A stretch of DNA of 64,000 nt from positions 434,001 through 498,000 of the forward strand of contig NZ_LR215049.1 of the NCBI RefSeq assembly GCF_900660735.1, in the 5' to 3' direction. A program made the position numbers and the translations under genes. Shown here one piece after another: positions 55,729 through 64,000 of this stretch. Source of the stretch: Metamycoplasma cloacale. GTDB lineage: Bacteria; Bacillota_I; Bacilli_A; Mycoplasmatales; Metamycoplasmataceae. The notes under the pieces are model-generated. The model was not told where the DNA came from. It saw only the letters and a program-made list of their open reading frames with translations, and searched no databases. Position 1 is the first letter of the stretch, and each line of letters opens with the position of its first letter.

Positions 55729-56916
55729 TTATTTCTTAAAGAAATTTTTAGCTTCGTTTGCAATGAATAATTCTTCTTGGGCTCTAACTACATAAATAGG
55801 TAATTGACTATCTGGAGTTGAAATAAGTTTGTAATCACCGTATTTACGATCTTTGTTTTTAACATCATCAATTTTTAAATCTAATAAGTGAATGTTTTTA
55901 ATTACTTGTTCTCTTACATAGTCATCATTTTCGCCAACACCAGCTGTGAAAATAATTCCGTCAATTTTGCCATTGATTCTATTTAAATATTTGATTAAGT
56001 AATCACTAATTTTTAAACAATATAATTCAAGCGCAAATCTTGCTTGCTCATTTGAATCAAAAACACCATGAATATCTCTGATGTCAGATGAAACACCTGA
56101 TACTCCTAACATACCTGATTCTTCATTTAAAATTTTAAATACTTCATCAATTGATTTTCCTGTTTTCTTCATAATATAAGGGATGATTGAAGTATCAATA
56201 TCTCCTGATCTTGTTCCCATCATTACACCAGCAATCGGAGTGAACCCCATTGATGTATCAATTGATTTACCGTTTTCGATCGCACATAAACTTGCACCAT
56301 TTCCGATGTGTAAACTAATTACGTTAACATTTTCTTTACCGAATAATTCTTTTGATTTTTCAGCAATAAAGTTGTGATTTAATCCATGGAAACCATACTT
56401 ACGAATGTTTAATTCTTCAGTTAATTTGTGGTTAATTGGATAAATATATGCTGATTTTGGTAATGTTCTGTGGAATGATGTATCAAAATGCATTGTCATT
56501 TTAGCATGTGGTAATAATTGTTTAAATGCTAAAACAGCTTCTAAAGCACCTGGGTTGTGTACTGGTGCTAAATCAATAGAATCTCTTAAATATTGAATAT
56601 TTTGTTCATTAACCTCACATGTGTTTTGCATGTGTGGACCACCATTTACGATACGAAAAGCAACTTGTGTAATTTCATCATAGTTTTTCACAATTCCGTT
56701 GTCTTCTCATTGTTTGACAATCTTTTTAACTGTTTCTAAGAAACTTGGTAATGGTGTATGTGTATCTGTTTTGTTATCTAAATAATCTAAGGTAAGAATA
56801 CCCATTTCTAATTTAATACGTTGAGCAACACCTTTTGCTTCAACATTCATTTTTTCGTTAAATAAACTTCATTTAATTGAGCTTGATCCTGCGTTAATAA
56901 TCAGAATTTTTGACAT
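55729..56916 (-). CDS. ackA: acetate kinase
   Basis: Converts acetyl phosphate and ADP to acetate and ATP. 395 residues. Signature INAGSSSIKWSLF (TGA Trp) at the start, FDTSFHRTLP (catalytic Asp), YGFHGLNHNF (transition-state His), HIGNGASLCAI and MMGTRSGDID (catalytic Arg), VGENDDYVRE and final Glu in EELFIANEA. Two changes: the usual G-H-R-V-V-H-G-G reads AFRIVNGG, and HGTSH reads HGLNH; catalytic residues are kept. With phosphoketolase it forms an ATP-yielding branch. SD AAGGAGA. Confidence 0.94.
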
Positions 56917-56976
56917 ATTTTCTCCTTACATAAATCTAATTTATAATATTATAGATATTTTAAATTATTAAAATTT

Positions 56977-57004
56977 AAAAAAGGGATACTATTTTCCCTT
57001 TTTA
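56977..57004 (-). terminator. whiA terminator
   Basis: Minus strand AAAAAGGGA with TCCCTTTTT around the TAG stop codon; T-rich tail follows. Confidence 0.85.
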
Positions 57005-57822
57005 ATTTTTTTTATTATTTTTTTTAACTTAATTAAATAATTATTTAGTGTTGATTTAGATTTATTAATTCCCCTTTGTGATAACAGATGCGATAACTCA
57101 TTTAATGTTAAATCTAAATTTTCTTGTTTTAATTTAAAAAATGCAATTTCGTATTCAGAAAATCATTCGTATAGATCGTTTTTTTGAATATAATCTCAAT
57201 TTGTTAAGAATTCTTTGTTTGCATTTGCTATACGTTCTTGATTGTAGTAATCAAAATTGGTTAAACGATTAATGTTATTTTGAAAATCTCTTTCAATTTT
57301 GGATTCTTCAAACATCATATATGCTTCAATCGCTTCAATTGCTTTTAAAAAATCGCAAATTGCTTCAACACGTTTGATATACAGCATTCAAGAATTTTTT
57401 CTTTTAAGGATTTTGAAATTGAATTCATAATTATTTAAAATAGATTGAATTTCGATTGCTTTATTTTCATTTTGCAATTTCAATTCCAGATGATAACTAG
57501 TTGATTCAACATCAGAGATTGTTCCAGATGATAAAAATACTCCACTGAAATAATGTGTTTGTTTTTTGCAACTATATTTAGTTAAATTATCATATGCAAC
57601 ACTAATGTTATTTCTTTTACCTAAAACATATTTAATGTTTAAATCATTTAATAGTTGAATAATATAGTTCTTAACATCAATGTTATTTAATGCAATGCTT
57701 ATTAAATTATTATCTAAATAGCCAGTATCAAAAACACCTAGTAGTAATTCTAATTTACTAGTTCTATTTCTTTTTTTATCAATTATTTCGTTTTTGATAA
57801 ATCTACTAAATGTATCTTTCAT
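56989..57822 (-). CDS. whiA: DNA-binding regulator WhiA
   Basis: 277 residues. The N-terminal LAGLIDADG-like domain shows FSGVFLSSGTISDVESTSYHLEL (the WhiA form of the homing-endonuclease core, without catalytic acids), and the C-terminal part has the helix-turn-helix LTLNELSHLLSQRGINKSKST followed by a basic helix. WhiA is universal in Gram-positives; in mycoplasmas it is reported to repress ribosomal protein genes. The gene lies next to the 5S gene. TAAAAT is 8 bases before the ATG and a GGAG overlaps it, so the transcript start is unclear. Confidence 0.9.
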
Positions 57823-57851
57823 TTTAAATAATTTTACTCCAAAAATAAAAA

Positions 57852-57954
57852 AAGCAACGACCTATTTTCCCGTGAAGGTATCGTCGGCACTGAAGAGCTT
57901 AACTGCTGAGTTCGGAATGGGTTCAGGTGGATCCTCTTCGTTATGGTTGCTACA
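57852..57954 (-). rRNA. rrf: 5S ribosomal RNA
   Basis: About 103 bases. The minus strand has the 5S hallmarks CCACCTGAACCCATTCCGAAC and CAGTTAAGCTCTTCAGTGCC, and closes with 5' TAGCAAC pairing to 3' GTTGCT. The ends are set by this stem and are approximate. No 16S or 23S gene is in the window, so 5S is unlinked here. A TTTTTTT run after the stem serves as terminator. Confidence 0.95.
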
Positions 57955-57961
57955 AGGTAAT

Positions 57962-57967
57962 ATTATA
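57962..57967 (-). promoter_or_regulatory. 5S rRNA -10 box
   Basis: Minus-strand TATAAT in GTATAATATT, 7-8 bases before the 5S 5' end. Confidence 0.7.
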
Positions 57968-58061
57968 CATATATTTAATTTAAATTTGAAAAAAGTTTTT
58001 ATTTTTTTCAAACTATTTGCAACAATAGCATAAAAATAAAAACTTTTAGATATTTATTAAA

Positions 58062-58418
58062 TTAATTTGCATCTTTGTTTTGTGAAATTATCATACTTAA
58101 ACCAATAATTGCTAGAAGTCCAAAAACAAAGAAACCAACAATTGTTAAAATCTTTGCCGTTTGATTTTCTGCTTTTACAGCTGCGATTATTCCGAAAATT
58201 ATTGATAAAATCCCTAATATCATTGATAAACAATATAATACAAGGACTCCGGCTGATGTTATAAATAAACTAATAACCAAATGAGGATCTGAAGTGTCGG
58301 CAGACATACCAAGAACTAAAAATAAACCTCATAAAACTGCTCCCAATACAAGAGCAAAAGATATTAAATACAATGATAGCGATACAATAGCTCATTTTCT
58401 TGACTTTGATGAAGACAT
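58062..58418 (-). CDS. small membrane protein of the KSRK family, second copy
   Basis: 118 residues, MSSSKSRKWAIVSLSLYLIS at the start and IIAAVKAENQTAKILTIVGF near the end. Paralogue of the protein at 47272-47682 with the same start motif and same final helices. Three to four membrane segments. ATAGGAGAG precedes the ATG. Function unknown; the conserved cytosolic KSRK may be a contact site (guess). Confidence 0.82.
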
Positions 58419-58470
58419 AACTCTCCTATAATACTTAATTTAGTTAATTAAATTATATGACAAATTCAAA

Positions 58471-59286
58471 CTAATATGCAATAACTCAATTTGAATTTAG
58501 ATTTTTAAACTTGTAATTGTTGAATGATAAAAAATGGTGATCGTTATATGATTTTATATCTTTAATTTTTTTAGCCATCACTATTTCATATACAAATAGA
58601 GATGTAGATATCACAAAAATCATATTGATTAAAATAATTAAAAATCTTGACAATGCCTTTAATGAATCTCTATCTAAATTGTAAATTGTGATTAATATAA
58701 TTAAAATTATATTTACGGAAAAAGGTATAACTAATTGCAATCATATAGCTCTATGTATTGCTTGTTTTTTTAATGCTTCTATTTTAACTTCACTATGAAG
58801 ATGTTTTGCAAAATCAGCAACAACTTCATTAACTAAATTTTTGTATTCTAATGAAGATTTTTGGTAACCAAAAATATTAGCTAATACATCAATAAATTCA
58901 GTTCTTGTTAAATTATTTTTTGTGGTATAAAAATCTACAATTCTTTTATCTTTCATTAAAATCAATTTTGATTGATTTCTCAATGAATGCAAATAACAGT
59001 AGTAATCAAAGAAATCCTTAATACTTAATTTCTTTGTAACATTTAAACAAATAAATGTAAATATAACTAATCCCAAACCAATAACAATTCCAATTAATGA
59101 TGTTATTAAAGTGTCATTTATTTTTTCTAATGCAGATGCATTTTCATAGTTATTTTTTAAAACTATTCCCATGTATGCAAGTAGAATAAAACCAAGCAAT
59201 ATAATAATCATAACGAAAATTCAAAATCATAATGATTTAATTTCCGGTTTCTTTAAAATTGATAATTCTAATTTTCTTCTTTTCAT
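58471..59286 (-). CDS. membrane protein, unrecognised
   Basis: 271 residues. Four hydrophobic segments in two pairs (about 20-42 and 58-82, then 180-200 and 212-236) separated by a cytosolic stretch of about 95 residues (TKKLSIKDFFDYYCYLHSLR onward). Residues after NLNSN continue through a TGA Trp to WVIAY and a TAG stop at 58471, so the gene is a little longer than the standard code suggests. Start at 59286 (MKRRKLELS) follows AAAGGACAGAA. No family recognised. Confidence 0.72.
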
Positions 59287-59356
59287 TTCTGTCCTTTAAA
59301 TTACATATATTAATTTTAAATTAATATTAGTTAAATTTAAAAAATTAGAATTTAAA

Positions 59357-59388
59357 CAAAATAAAAAGAGAGCATTTCACTCTCTTAG
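59357..59388 (-). terminator. tRNA-Leu terminator
   Basis: Minus strand AAGAGAG-TGAAATG-CTCTCTT then TTTATTTTG, 13 bases after the tRNA. Confidence 0.85.
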
Positions 59389-59400
59389 GACAATATGATA

Positions 59401-59484
59401 TGGTGCCCCGGACTGGACTTGAACCAGCACGACATTACTCGGTTGATTTTGAGTCAACTGCGTCTACCATTCCGCCACCGGGGC
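59401..59484 (-). tRNA. tRNA-Leu (CAA anticodon)
   Basis: 84 bases with encoded CCA and a long variable arm. Acceptor GCCCCGG/CCGGGGC, anticodon stem GTTGA/TCAAC, loop CTCAAAA so anticodon CAA (reads UUG). T arm CTGG-TTCAAGT-CCAG. Confidence 0.95.
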
Positions 59485-59605
59485 AATAAAACATAAATAT
59501 TATAAAACAAATTAATTATTTTGTTGTGTAAATATATTGAAGATATAGTCTAAAAAATATTTGTATATCTCATTTAAGAATAAATTTAATTTAAATTTTT
59601 ATGTG

Positions 59606-59611
59606 TATAAT
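59606..59611 (+). promoter_or_regulatory. -10 box 7 bases before the dUTPase-like gene (leaderless candidate)
   Basis: TATAAT ends 7 bases before the ATG at 59619. No Shine-Dalgarno exists. Same geometry as for the gene at 29636. Confidence 0.55.
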
Positions 59612-59618
59612 ACTTTTT

Positions 59619-60104
59619 ATGAATTTAGAATATATTTTTAAAACGCAAGTAAAACTAGATCAAGCTATTTTGTCAAACGTCGAAGAATCACAAAAAACTA
59701 ATATTAAAATTAAAGCTACAATTGCATTATTGGTTGAATTAGGAGAATTTGCCAATGAAGTGCAGGCATTTAAATATTGAAAAAAACATAAGAAAATTAA
59801 TCAAGAAAAATTGCTTGAAGAATTTGCTGATGGAATACATTTTTTAACAAGTTTTGCAAATGATGTTCAACTAAATCCAGAGATTGAAATTATATTGAAA
59901 TCAAACGATTTTTCATTACAGCTTTCATATACATATACTTGTTTTACAAAATTACTAAATGAATATAATTACCAAAATATAAAAGAAGCATATGGTGCAT
60001 ATTTAGGACTTGGCAAATTAGCTAATATTGAGTATAATGACATTCTAAATGCTTACTTAAATAAAAATTTAATCAATTATAAACGTATAGAAAATAATTA
60101 TTAA
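59619..60104 (+). CDS. dimeric dUTPase-like all-alpha NTP pyrophosphatase
   Basis: 161 residues, all helical. The metal-binding pattern is visible as ALLVELGEFANEVQAFKYWKK (E-x-x-x-E, about residues 40-60) and LLEEFADGIHFLTSF (E-x-x-D, about 65-79), typical of dimeric dUTPases and MazG-like enzymes, which keep dUTP out of DNA or clean nucleotide pools. Two Trp are TGA. Single gene, likely leaderless. Substrate is predicted, not shown. Confidence 0.8.
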
Positions 60105-60225
60105 TGCTACGTTGTAGCTTTTTTTATACTTTTCAAAATTTTAAATTATTGTTGTTATAATTAAATTAATTTAATTATTACTTTTTTACAATTATATACA
60201 CAAACAATAATTTATAGGAGATAAT

Positions 60226-61197
60226 ATGGCTAAAAATAGTTGAGAAATTGCTGTTAAAGCAATTGAAGAACACGACAATATTTTTATATTCCACCACATT
60301 CGTCCAGATGGAGACTGTTTAGGTTCTCAATATGGTTTAAGATATTTTATTAAAGCAAACTATCCAGAAAAAAATGTTTTCGTTTTAGGTGATGAAGTCG
60401 GAAACTTCCCATTCATGAAATGAGATTTTGATAAATTTGAAGAAATTGACAAAAAATATTTTGAAAACTCATTAGGAGTTGTTGTGGATGCAAATAATTC
60501 AGAAAGAATTCAATTTGCTGAATATATTTTAGATAAGAACTTTACACATATGTTAAGAATTGATCACCACCCAGTTGATCCTGATATTAAATATGATTAT
60601 GAATGAGAGGATGCCACATTTGCTGCGGCTGCTGAACAAATTGCATATATCGCAATGAAAGCAAATTGAAAAGTAACATTAGATGCCGCTAATTATACAT
60701 ATTTAGGTATTAATACAGATAGTGGTAGATTCCAATATGAATATGTACAAAGAAGAACATTTGATGTAATGTCATATTTACACAACGCAGAAGGTTTCAA
60801 TGTATGAAATATTAACTTCCCATTATCAATTAGAGAAGAAAAGAAAGTTAGATTTAATGCATATATTTCATTAAACTACAAAAATGAAGGTAAGGTTTTA
60901 TACTTCCATGTAACTAAAGAAATGCAAGACCAATTTGGTTTAAATGCTAACGAAGCAAGTGATGTAAACGTTTTAGCAAACATTGGAGATTGCAAAATTT
61001 GAGTATTGTTCATTGATCAACCAGATGGAACAATTAGAGCAAGAGTAAGAAGTAACAAAATTTGAATTAATCACATTTGTGCTAACTACAAACCAGGAGG
61101 TGGACATGAAGTCGCTTCTGGTGCAACATGTAAAAACGAACAAGACATGCGTAATTTAATTGAAGATCTTAAAGCGGAGGTTCTAAAATATGAATAA
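60226..61197 (+). CDS. DHH/DHHA1 phosphoesterase (NrnA-like), copy 1
   Basis: 323 residues. DHH-domain metal ligands are present as FHHIRPDGDCLGSQ, VVDANNSER and IDHHPVD; the DHHA1 domain ends with KPGGGHEVASGATCK. NrnA-like enzymes degrade nanoRNA oligonucleotides and pAp and related phosphates. TAGGAGAT precedes the ATG. The next gene, a paralogue, overlaps it by 8 bases, so they are co-translated and may form a mixed complex. Confidence 0.92.
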
Positions 61198-62179
61198 AAT
61201 TAGTGTTGAAAAACTAAATTTATTCAAAGAAATTGAAACTAAAATTAAATTACATAAAAATATTGTAATTTTTCACCACATTCGTCCAGACGGAGACTGT
61301 TTAGGTTCTCAATTTGGGATGAAAAATCTAATTAAAGAAAATTTCCCTGATAAAAATGTTTATACAGTTGGTGATAGTAAAGGGATTTTCCCATACCTAT
61401 CATTCCAAATGGATGAATTAGCAAATGAAAGACTAGAAGATTCGTTAGCAATCATTGTTGATGCAAACTACAAAGAAAGAATTGAAAAACGAGAATTACT
61501 AGATAATGAAATTTTTGATGAAGTAATTAGAATTGATCATCATCCAAATGACGATGATTTAAATGCTTCATTAAAATGAATTGAACCGGAAGCTCCAGCT
61601 GCTGCACAACAAGTTGCTGAATTAGCATATGAATTAAATTGAAAAATTAATGCAGATGCTGCAACTTATTTATATCTAGGTATTTATACAGATTCAGTTC
61701 GTTTAACAACTGATACAACTAACGGTAAAACAATGAGATTAGTCGCTCATCTATGAGATAATGGTGCACAACGTGCATTATTACACACAGAAATGGCCAA
61801 AAAAACTTCAAAAGATTTAAAAATTGCTGCATTTATTCAACAAAATATGCAAATTAAAAATGGAGTTGTTTCATTCTATTTTTCTTTAGCAGATCAACAT
61901 AAATTAGATATTAATGATCCACTATCAGCAAATAGACCATATACTTTAGCAAGTATCGACGACAATAAAGCTTGAGTTTTCTTCACACAAGAAGCGGAAA
62001 ATCAAATTCGTTGTGAATTTAGATCAACTGGTGCATGTGTAAGAAATGTAGCGCTTAAATGAGGTGGTGGTGGACACCATCGTGCAAGTGGGGCACAAAT
62101 TCATGATGAAAAATTAATTCCTTTAATCATTAAGGATTTAGAAGAAGAAATTACACATCTAGAAAATTACGACAATTAA
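61190..62179 (+). CDS. DHH/DHHA1 phosphoesterase (NrnA-like), copy 2
   Basis: 329 residues, paralogue of the preceding gene: the same FHHIRPDGDCLGSQFG opening (identical over 14 residues), IIVDANYKER, RIDHHPND, and the C-terminal GGGGHHRASGAQ substrate-binding loop. All metal ligands appear intact in both copies, so neither is an obvious pseudoenzyme; the insert IEPEAPAAAQQVAELAY corresponds to the DHH-domain end. Tandem duplication kept in an otherwise small genome implies different substrates (nanoRNA against pAp or cyclic dinucleotide products). Confidence 0.92.
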
Positions 62180-62186
62180 TTTAATA

Positions 62187-62219
62187 AAAACAGAGGTTCT
62201 AACATCTCTGCTTTTTTTA
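62187..62219 (+). terminator. DHH operon terminator
   Basis: CAGAGGTT pairs imperfectly with AACATCTCTG, then CTTTTTTTATT, 12 bases after the stop. Confidence 0.82.
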
Positions 62220-62229
62220 TTGCATAAAT

Positions 62230-63423
62230 CTATTTAACAATTCCTTTATTAATGAATTGATATCCTTGACTTTTATTTCCAAATATTACATCAACTAATT
62301 CAGGATAATCAATAAAAGGATTTCGATTGACTTGGTGTTTAGCTATTCCGTTGTTTCTATCGAAATCAAATTGACTAACCGGATCTAGTTTATGTCAAGC
62401 AATCATTGTGTCTAAAAATGGTTTTCTAATTTCATTATTACTATTAAAGAATCTTGATGCTTCGGCTTTTTGTGTTATTGATTCATTTTTATAAGCAAAA
62501 GCAAAATACAAAATAGCTCTTGCGACATCTCCTTTAAATTCATCGATAACTTCTGTTACTGGTTGCCCATCTTCAGCTGATGTTCCCACTTTTGTTCCAT
62601 TTTTTGAAATATATGAAGCACTGACTACAGTTCCATATGGATAATTACCATGCATTTTATTAACATAGATATCAGTTGGTCATACATGGTGAGCATCTGC
62701 TACCATTGGTACTTCTTTACCGAATCATGATTGAGGAATGATATGTTCTCTATTAATTCCTTGGCCTTCATTATTTGCAGATGAGCCTCTATTGCTTCAT
62801 CTATATTCTTTTTCAGCACCATTGATATTTTCTGTATATATATCCAATACAGTTCCATTATTTTCATAATATTTATCAACAAACGCATCTACATAGATGT
62901 CGTATAAATTGAAATATGAATAATTTCTAATGCTTGAACGTGTTAAATTTCTTAATTGTTCGACAAAATTTTGACCTTCTAAATTGTTTAATGAGGCATA
63001 ATAATTATTACTTAAATCATAATTTAAATTGTGATTAACTTCAACATTAGAAGGAGTTTCAGGGGTTATATTATTACCATTGGTATTTGGATTGTTTGAT
63101 ACGCTATATCTAAAACGTTTTGTAATTGATTCTTCGCCTGTATTTACATTACGTAATCTTGCTAGCACTTCAATGTAATCTTGTTGTTTTTCTATGTTAT
63201 AAACAACTTCATAGTAATCAAAGTATTGTGAAAAGTAGAAATCTTCTTTAGTAATTGCATTAATTGATTTACCATTGATTGAAGAATGCGTCTTTAATTC
63301 AAGATGATTTAGATCTTCATTAATTTGAACCTTTATTTCTGAATGATCACAAGAAGCAGCAATTAAAGGCATAGAAAGTGGTAGAGCACACAATAGCGTT
63401 CTAAATAAATATTTCTTATTCAT
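62230..63423 (-). CDS. surface lipoprotein nuclease, endonuclease I family
   Basis: 397 residues. Signal and lipobox: MNKKYLFRTLLCALPLSMPL then IAASC (C25), so lipid-anchored outside. The catalytic domain matches endonuclease I (beta-beta-alpha metal): INREHIIPQSWFGKE with H227, VADAHHVWPTDIYVN, and NYPYG. It would digest host DNA or RNA, as needed by an organism without nucleotide synthesis. About 110 residues before the domain are a beta-rich, unrecognised region. A -10 TATAAT (63468-63463) is 40 bases upstream. Confidence 0.88.
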
Positions 63424-63462
63424 TATAAAATCCTTTGCGTTTTTAGAAAATTTATTATCTTA

Positions 63463-63468
63463 ATTATA
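63463..63468 (-). promoter_or_regulatory. -10 box of the nuclease lipoprotein gene
   Basis: Minus-strand TATAAT in GATATAATTAAG, about 40 bases before the ATG. Confidence 0.55.
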
Positions 63469-63473
63469 TCAAA

Positions 63474-63503
63474 GTAATAAAAAATAGGATAATATCCTAT
63501 TTT
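63474..63503 (-). terminator. terminator of the basic peptide gene
   Basis: Minus strand AAAATAGGAT-ATT-ATCCTATTTT then TTATTACTT: a perfect 10-bp stem. Confidence 0.82.
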
Positions 63504-63536
63504 CGATTAATAAATAATGAATGAGAAAAAGCAATA

Positions 63537-63656
63537 CTATTTTTCAGCTTCAGCTTTTCTAGCTGCTCTTCTTGCGTCTCTTGCTCTTTCTTTTGCTAAC
63601 TTAGCTTTTCTTTCTTCTGCTCTTTTTTTATTACGAGCTCTTACATCTTTTCTCAT
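63537..63656 (-). CDS. 39-residue highly basic peptide
   Basis: The product runs MRKDVRARNKKRAEERKAKL and continues AKERARDARRAARKAEAEK: only Lys, Arg, Ala, Glu and a few others, about 18 basic residues, likely one amphipathic helix. AAAGGATTACT precedes the ATG and a perfect terminator follows, so it looks like a real short gene. Such peptides may be ribosome- or nucleic-acid-associated. It is not S21, whose pattern is absent. Function unknown. Confidence 0.6.
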   Translation of the reverse strand: MRKDVRARNKKRAEERKAKLAKERARDARRAARKAEAEK

Positions 63657-63707
63657 AGTAATCCTTTATAAATATTGTTTGATCAAATAATATTAAAATA
63701 TTATAAA

Positions 63708-64000
63708 CTATTTTTTATTTAGGTCTTTTATTTTATTTAACAAATCATCAATATTAATTTCATTTACTTTATCTAATTTTTCTTGAACAGATTCTTTAGT
63801 TGCAATGTGTTCTTCTTTTGGTTGTTTTTCTTTTTTGTGTTCAACAAAATCAGGTGTTTCTTCAAACAATGGGATGTCCTGTTCTAATGTTTGTTCTTTA
63901 ATTTCAAAATTAGATTTTTCATTATAAAAATCATCATCGTAAATGTATTGATGTTTAAACAAAGTAGTTTCAATGGTTTGAGTATTAACTAAATTATTTT
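63708..64000 (-). CDS. C-terminus of an acidic protein (partial at window edge)
   Basis: The frame is open to the window end and stops (TAG) at 63708; at least 97 residues are seen. The visible part is polar and charged (DDDFYNEKSNFEIKEQ; HKKEKQPKEEHIATKE) and ends with a likely helix IDDLLNKIKDLNKK. No family can be named from this end; the true start lies outside. It may share an operon with the basic peptide 51 bases downstream. Confidence 0.6.
   Translation of the reverse strand, partial: NNLVNTQTIETTLFKHQYIYDDDFYNEKSNFEIKEQTLEQDIPLFEETPDFVEHKKEKQPKEEHIATKESVQEKLDKVNEINIDDLLNKIKDLNKK

Noticed and set aside
63537-63656. Ribosomal protein S21
   Set aside because: Size and basicity are similar, but the S21 motifs and its usual length (about 55-70) are absent.

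Overview
The window is chromosomal DNA from a mollicute, most likely a hominis-group Mycoplasma (Mycoplasmopsis/Metamycoplasma type). The support is direct: UGA is read as tryptophan in nearly every long gene (for example L16, S3, L3, L4, AtpA, LeuRS, phosphoketolase), the DNA is very A+T rich, there are no peptidoglycan genes, the 5S rRNA gene stands alone, lipoproteins carry an AASC lipobox, and energy genes point to substrate-level ATP from acetyl phosphate. The species cannot be fixed from sequence alone.

Layout. (1) 1-5840, minus strand: head of the S10 ribosomal operon in the order rpsJ, rplC, rplD, rplW, rplB, rpsS, rplV, rpsC, rplP, rpmC, rpsQ (cut by the window edge), with a promoter, a structured leader and an attenuator-like hairpin after rpsJ. 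(2) 6100-10090: a membrane protein, phosphoketolase, L31, and a small minus-strand peptide gene whose N-terminus looks like a double-glycine secretion leader. (3) 10252-17199, plus strand: complete F1Fo ATP synthase operon (I-like, a, c, b, delta, alpha, gamma, beta, epsilon). (4) 17269-21521: a tight unrecognised three-gene cassette of one secreted protein (TTG start) and two paralogous membrane proteins. (5) 21678-24559: large lipoprotein and a small membrane protein. (6) 24602-29495, minus: ClpB under a perfect CIRCE operator, LeuRS, tRNA-Gln and tRNA-Tyr. (7) 29636-39304: lipid-kinase-like protein, membrane-anchored BNR/sialidase-like protein, L11-L1 operon with a probable L1-binding leader, a 1548-residue coiled-coil surface protein with repeats, an azoreductase-like flavoprotein, an unknown protein, and the SRP RNA. 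(8) 39567-43266, plus: GGCT-like protein, a shortened UvrC, three tRNAs plus a tRNA-like mini-hairpin, a DJ-1/PfpI protein. (9) 43306-59484, minus: a DUF31 trypsin-like protease on a coiled-coil stalk, DUF1643 protein, small membrane protein, MATE transporter, S4, a phosphohexomutase-like protein that has lost the catalytic serine loop, an ABC exporter pair, acetate kinase, WhiA, 5S rRNA, two membrane proteins and tRNA-Leu. (10) 59619-64000: dUTPase-like protein, tandem DHH phosphoesterases, endonuclease I lipoprotein, a 39-residue basic peptide and a cut gene.

How the parts fit. Phosphoketolase makes acetyl phosphate and acetate kinase turns it into ATP; the F1Fo complex probably runs mainly as a proton-pumping ATPase. 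Secreted nuclease, sialidase-like protein, DUF31 protease, lipoprotein and coiled-coil protein make up a host-facing surface set. WhiA, CIRCE and leader structures are the visible regulation. Several genes (lipid kinase, LeuRS, dUTPase) have a -10 box 7-9 bases before the ATG and no Shine-Dalgarno sequence, so they look leaderless.

No CRISPR array, insertion sequence, integrase or phage gene was seen. The parts most worth a second look are the bacteriocin-like peptide at 9845-10090, the 17269-21521 cassette, the SRP RNA followed by a start-codon hairpin at 39303-39333, the mini-tRNA-like hairpin at 42533-42575 and the phosphohexomutase pseudoenzyme. All functional statements rest on reading motifs by eye; no database search was run.
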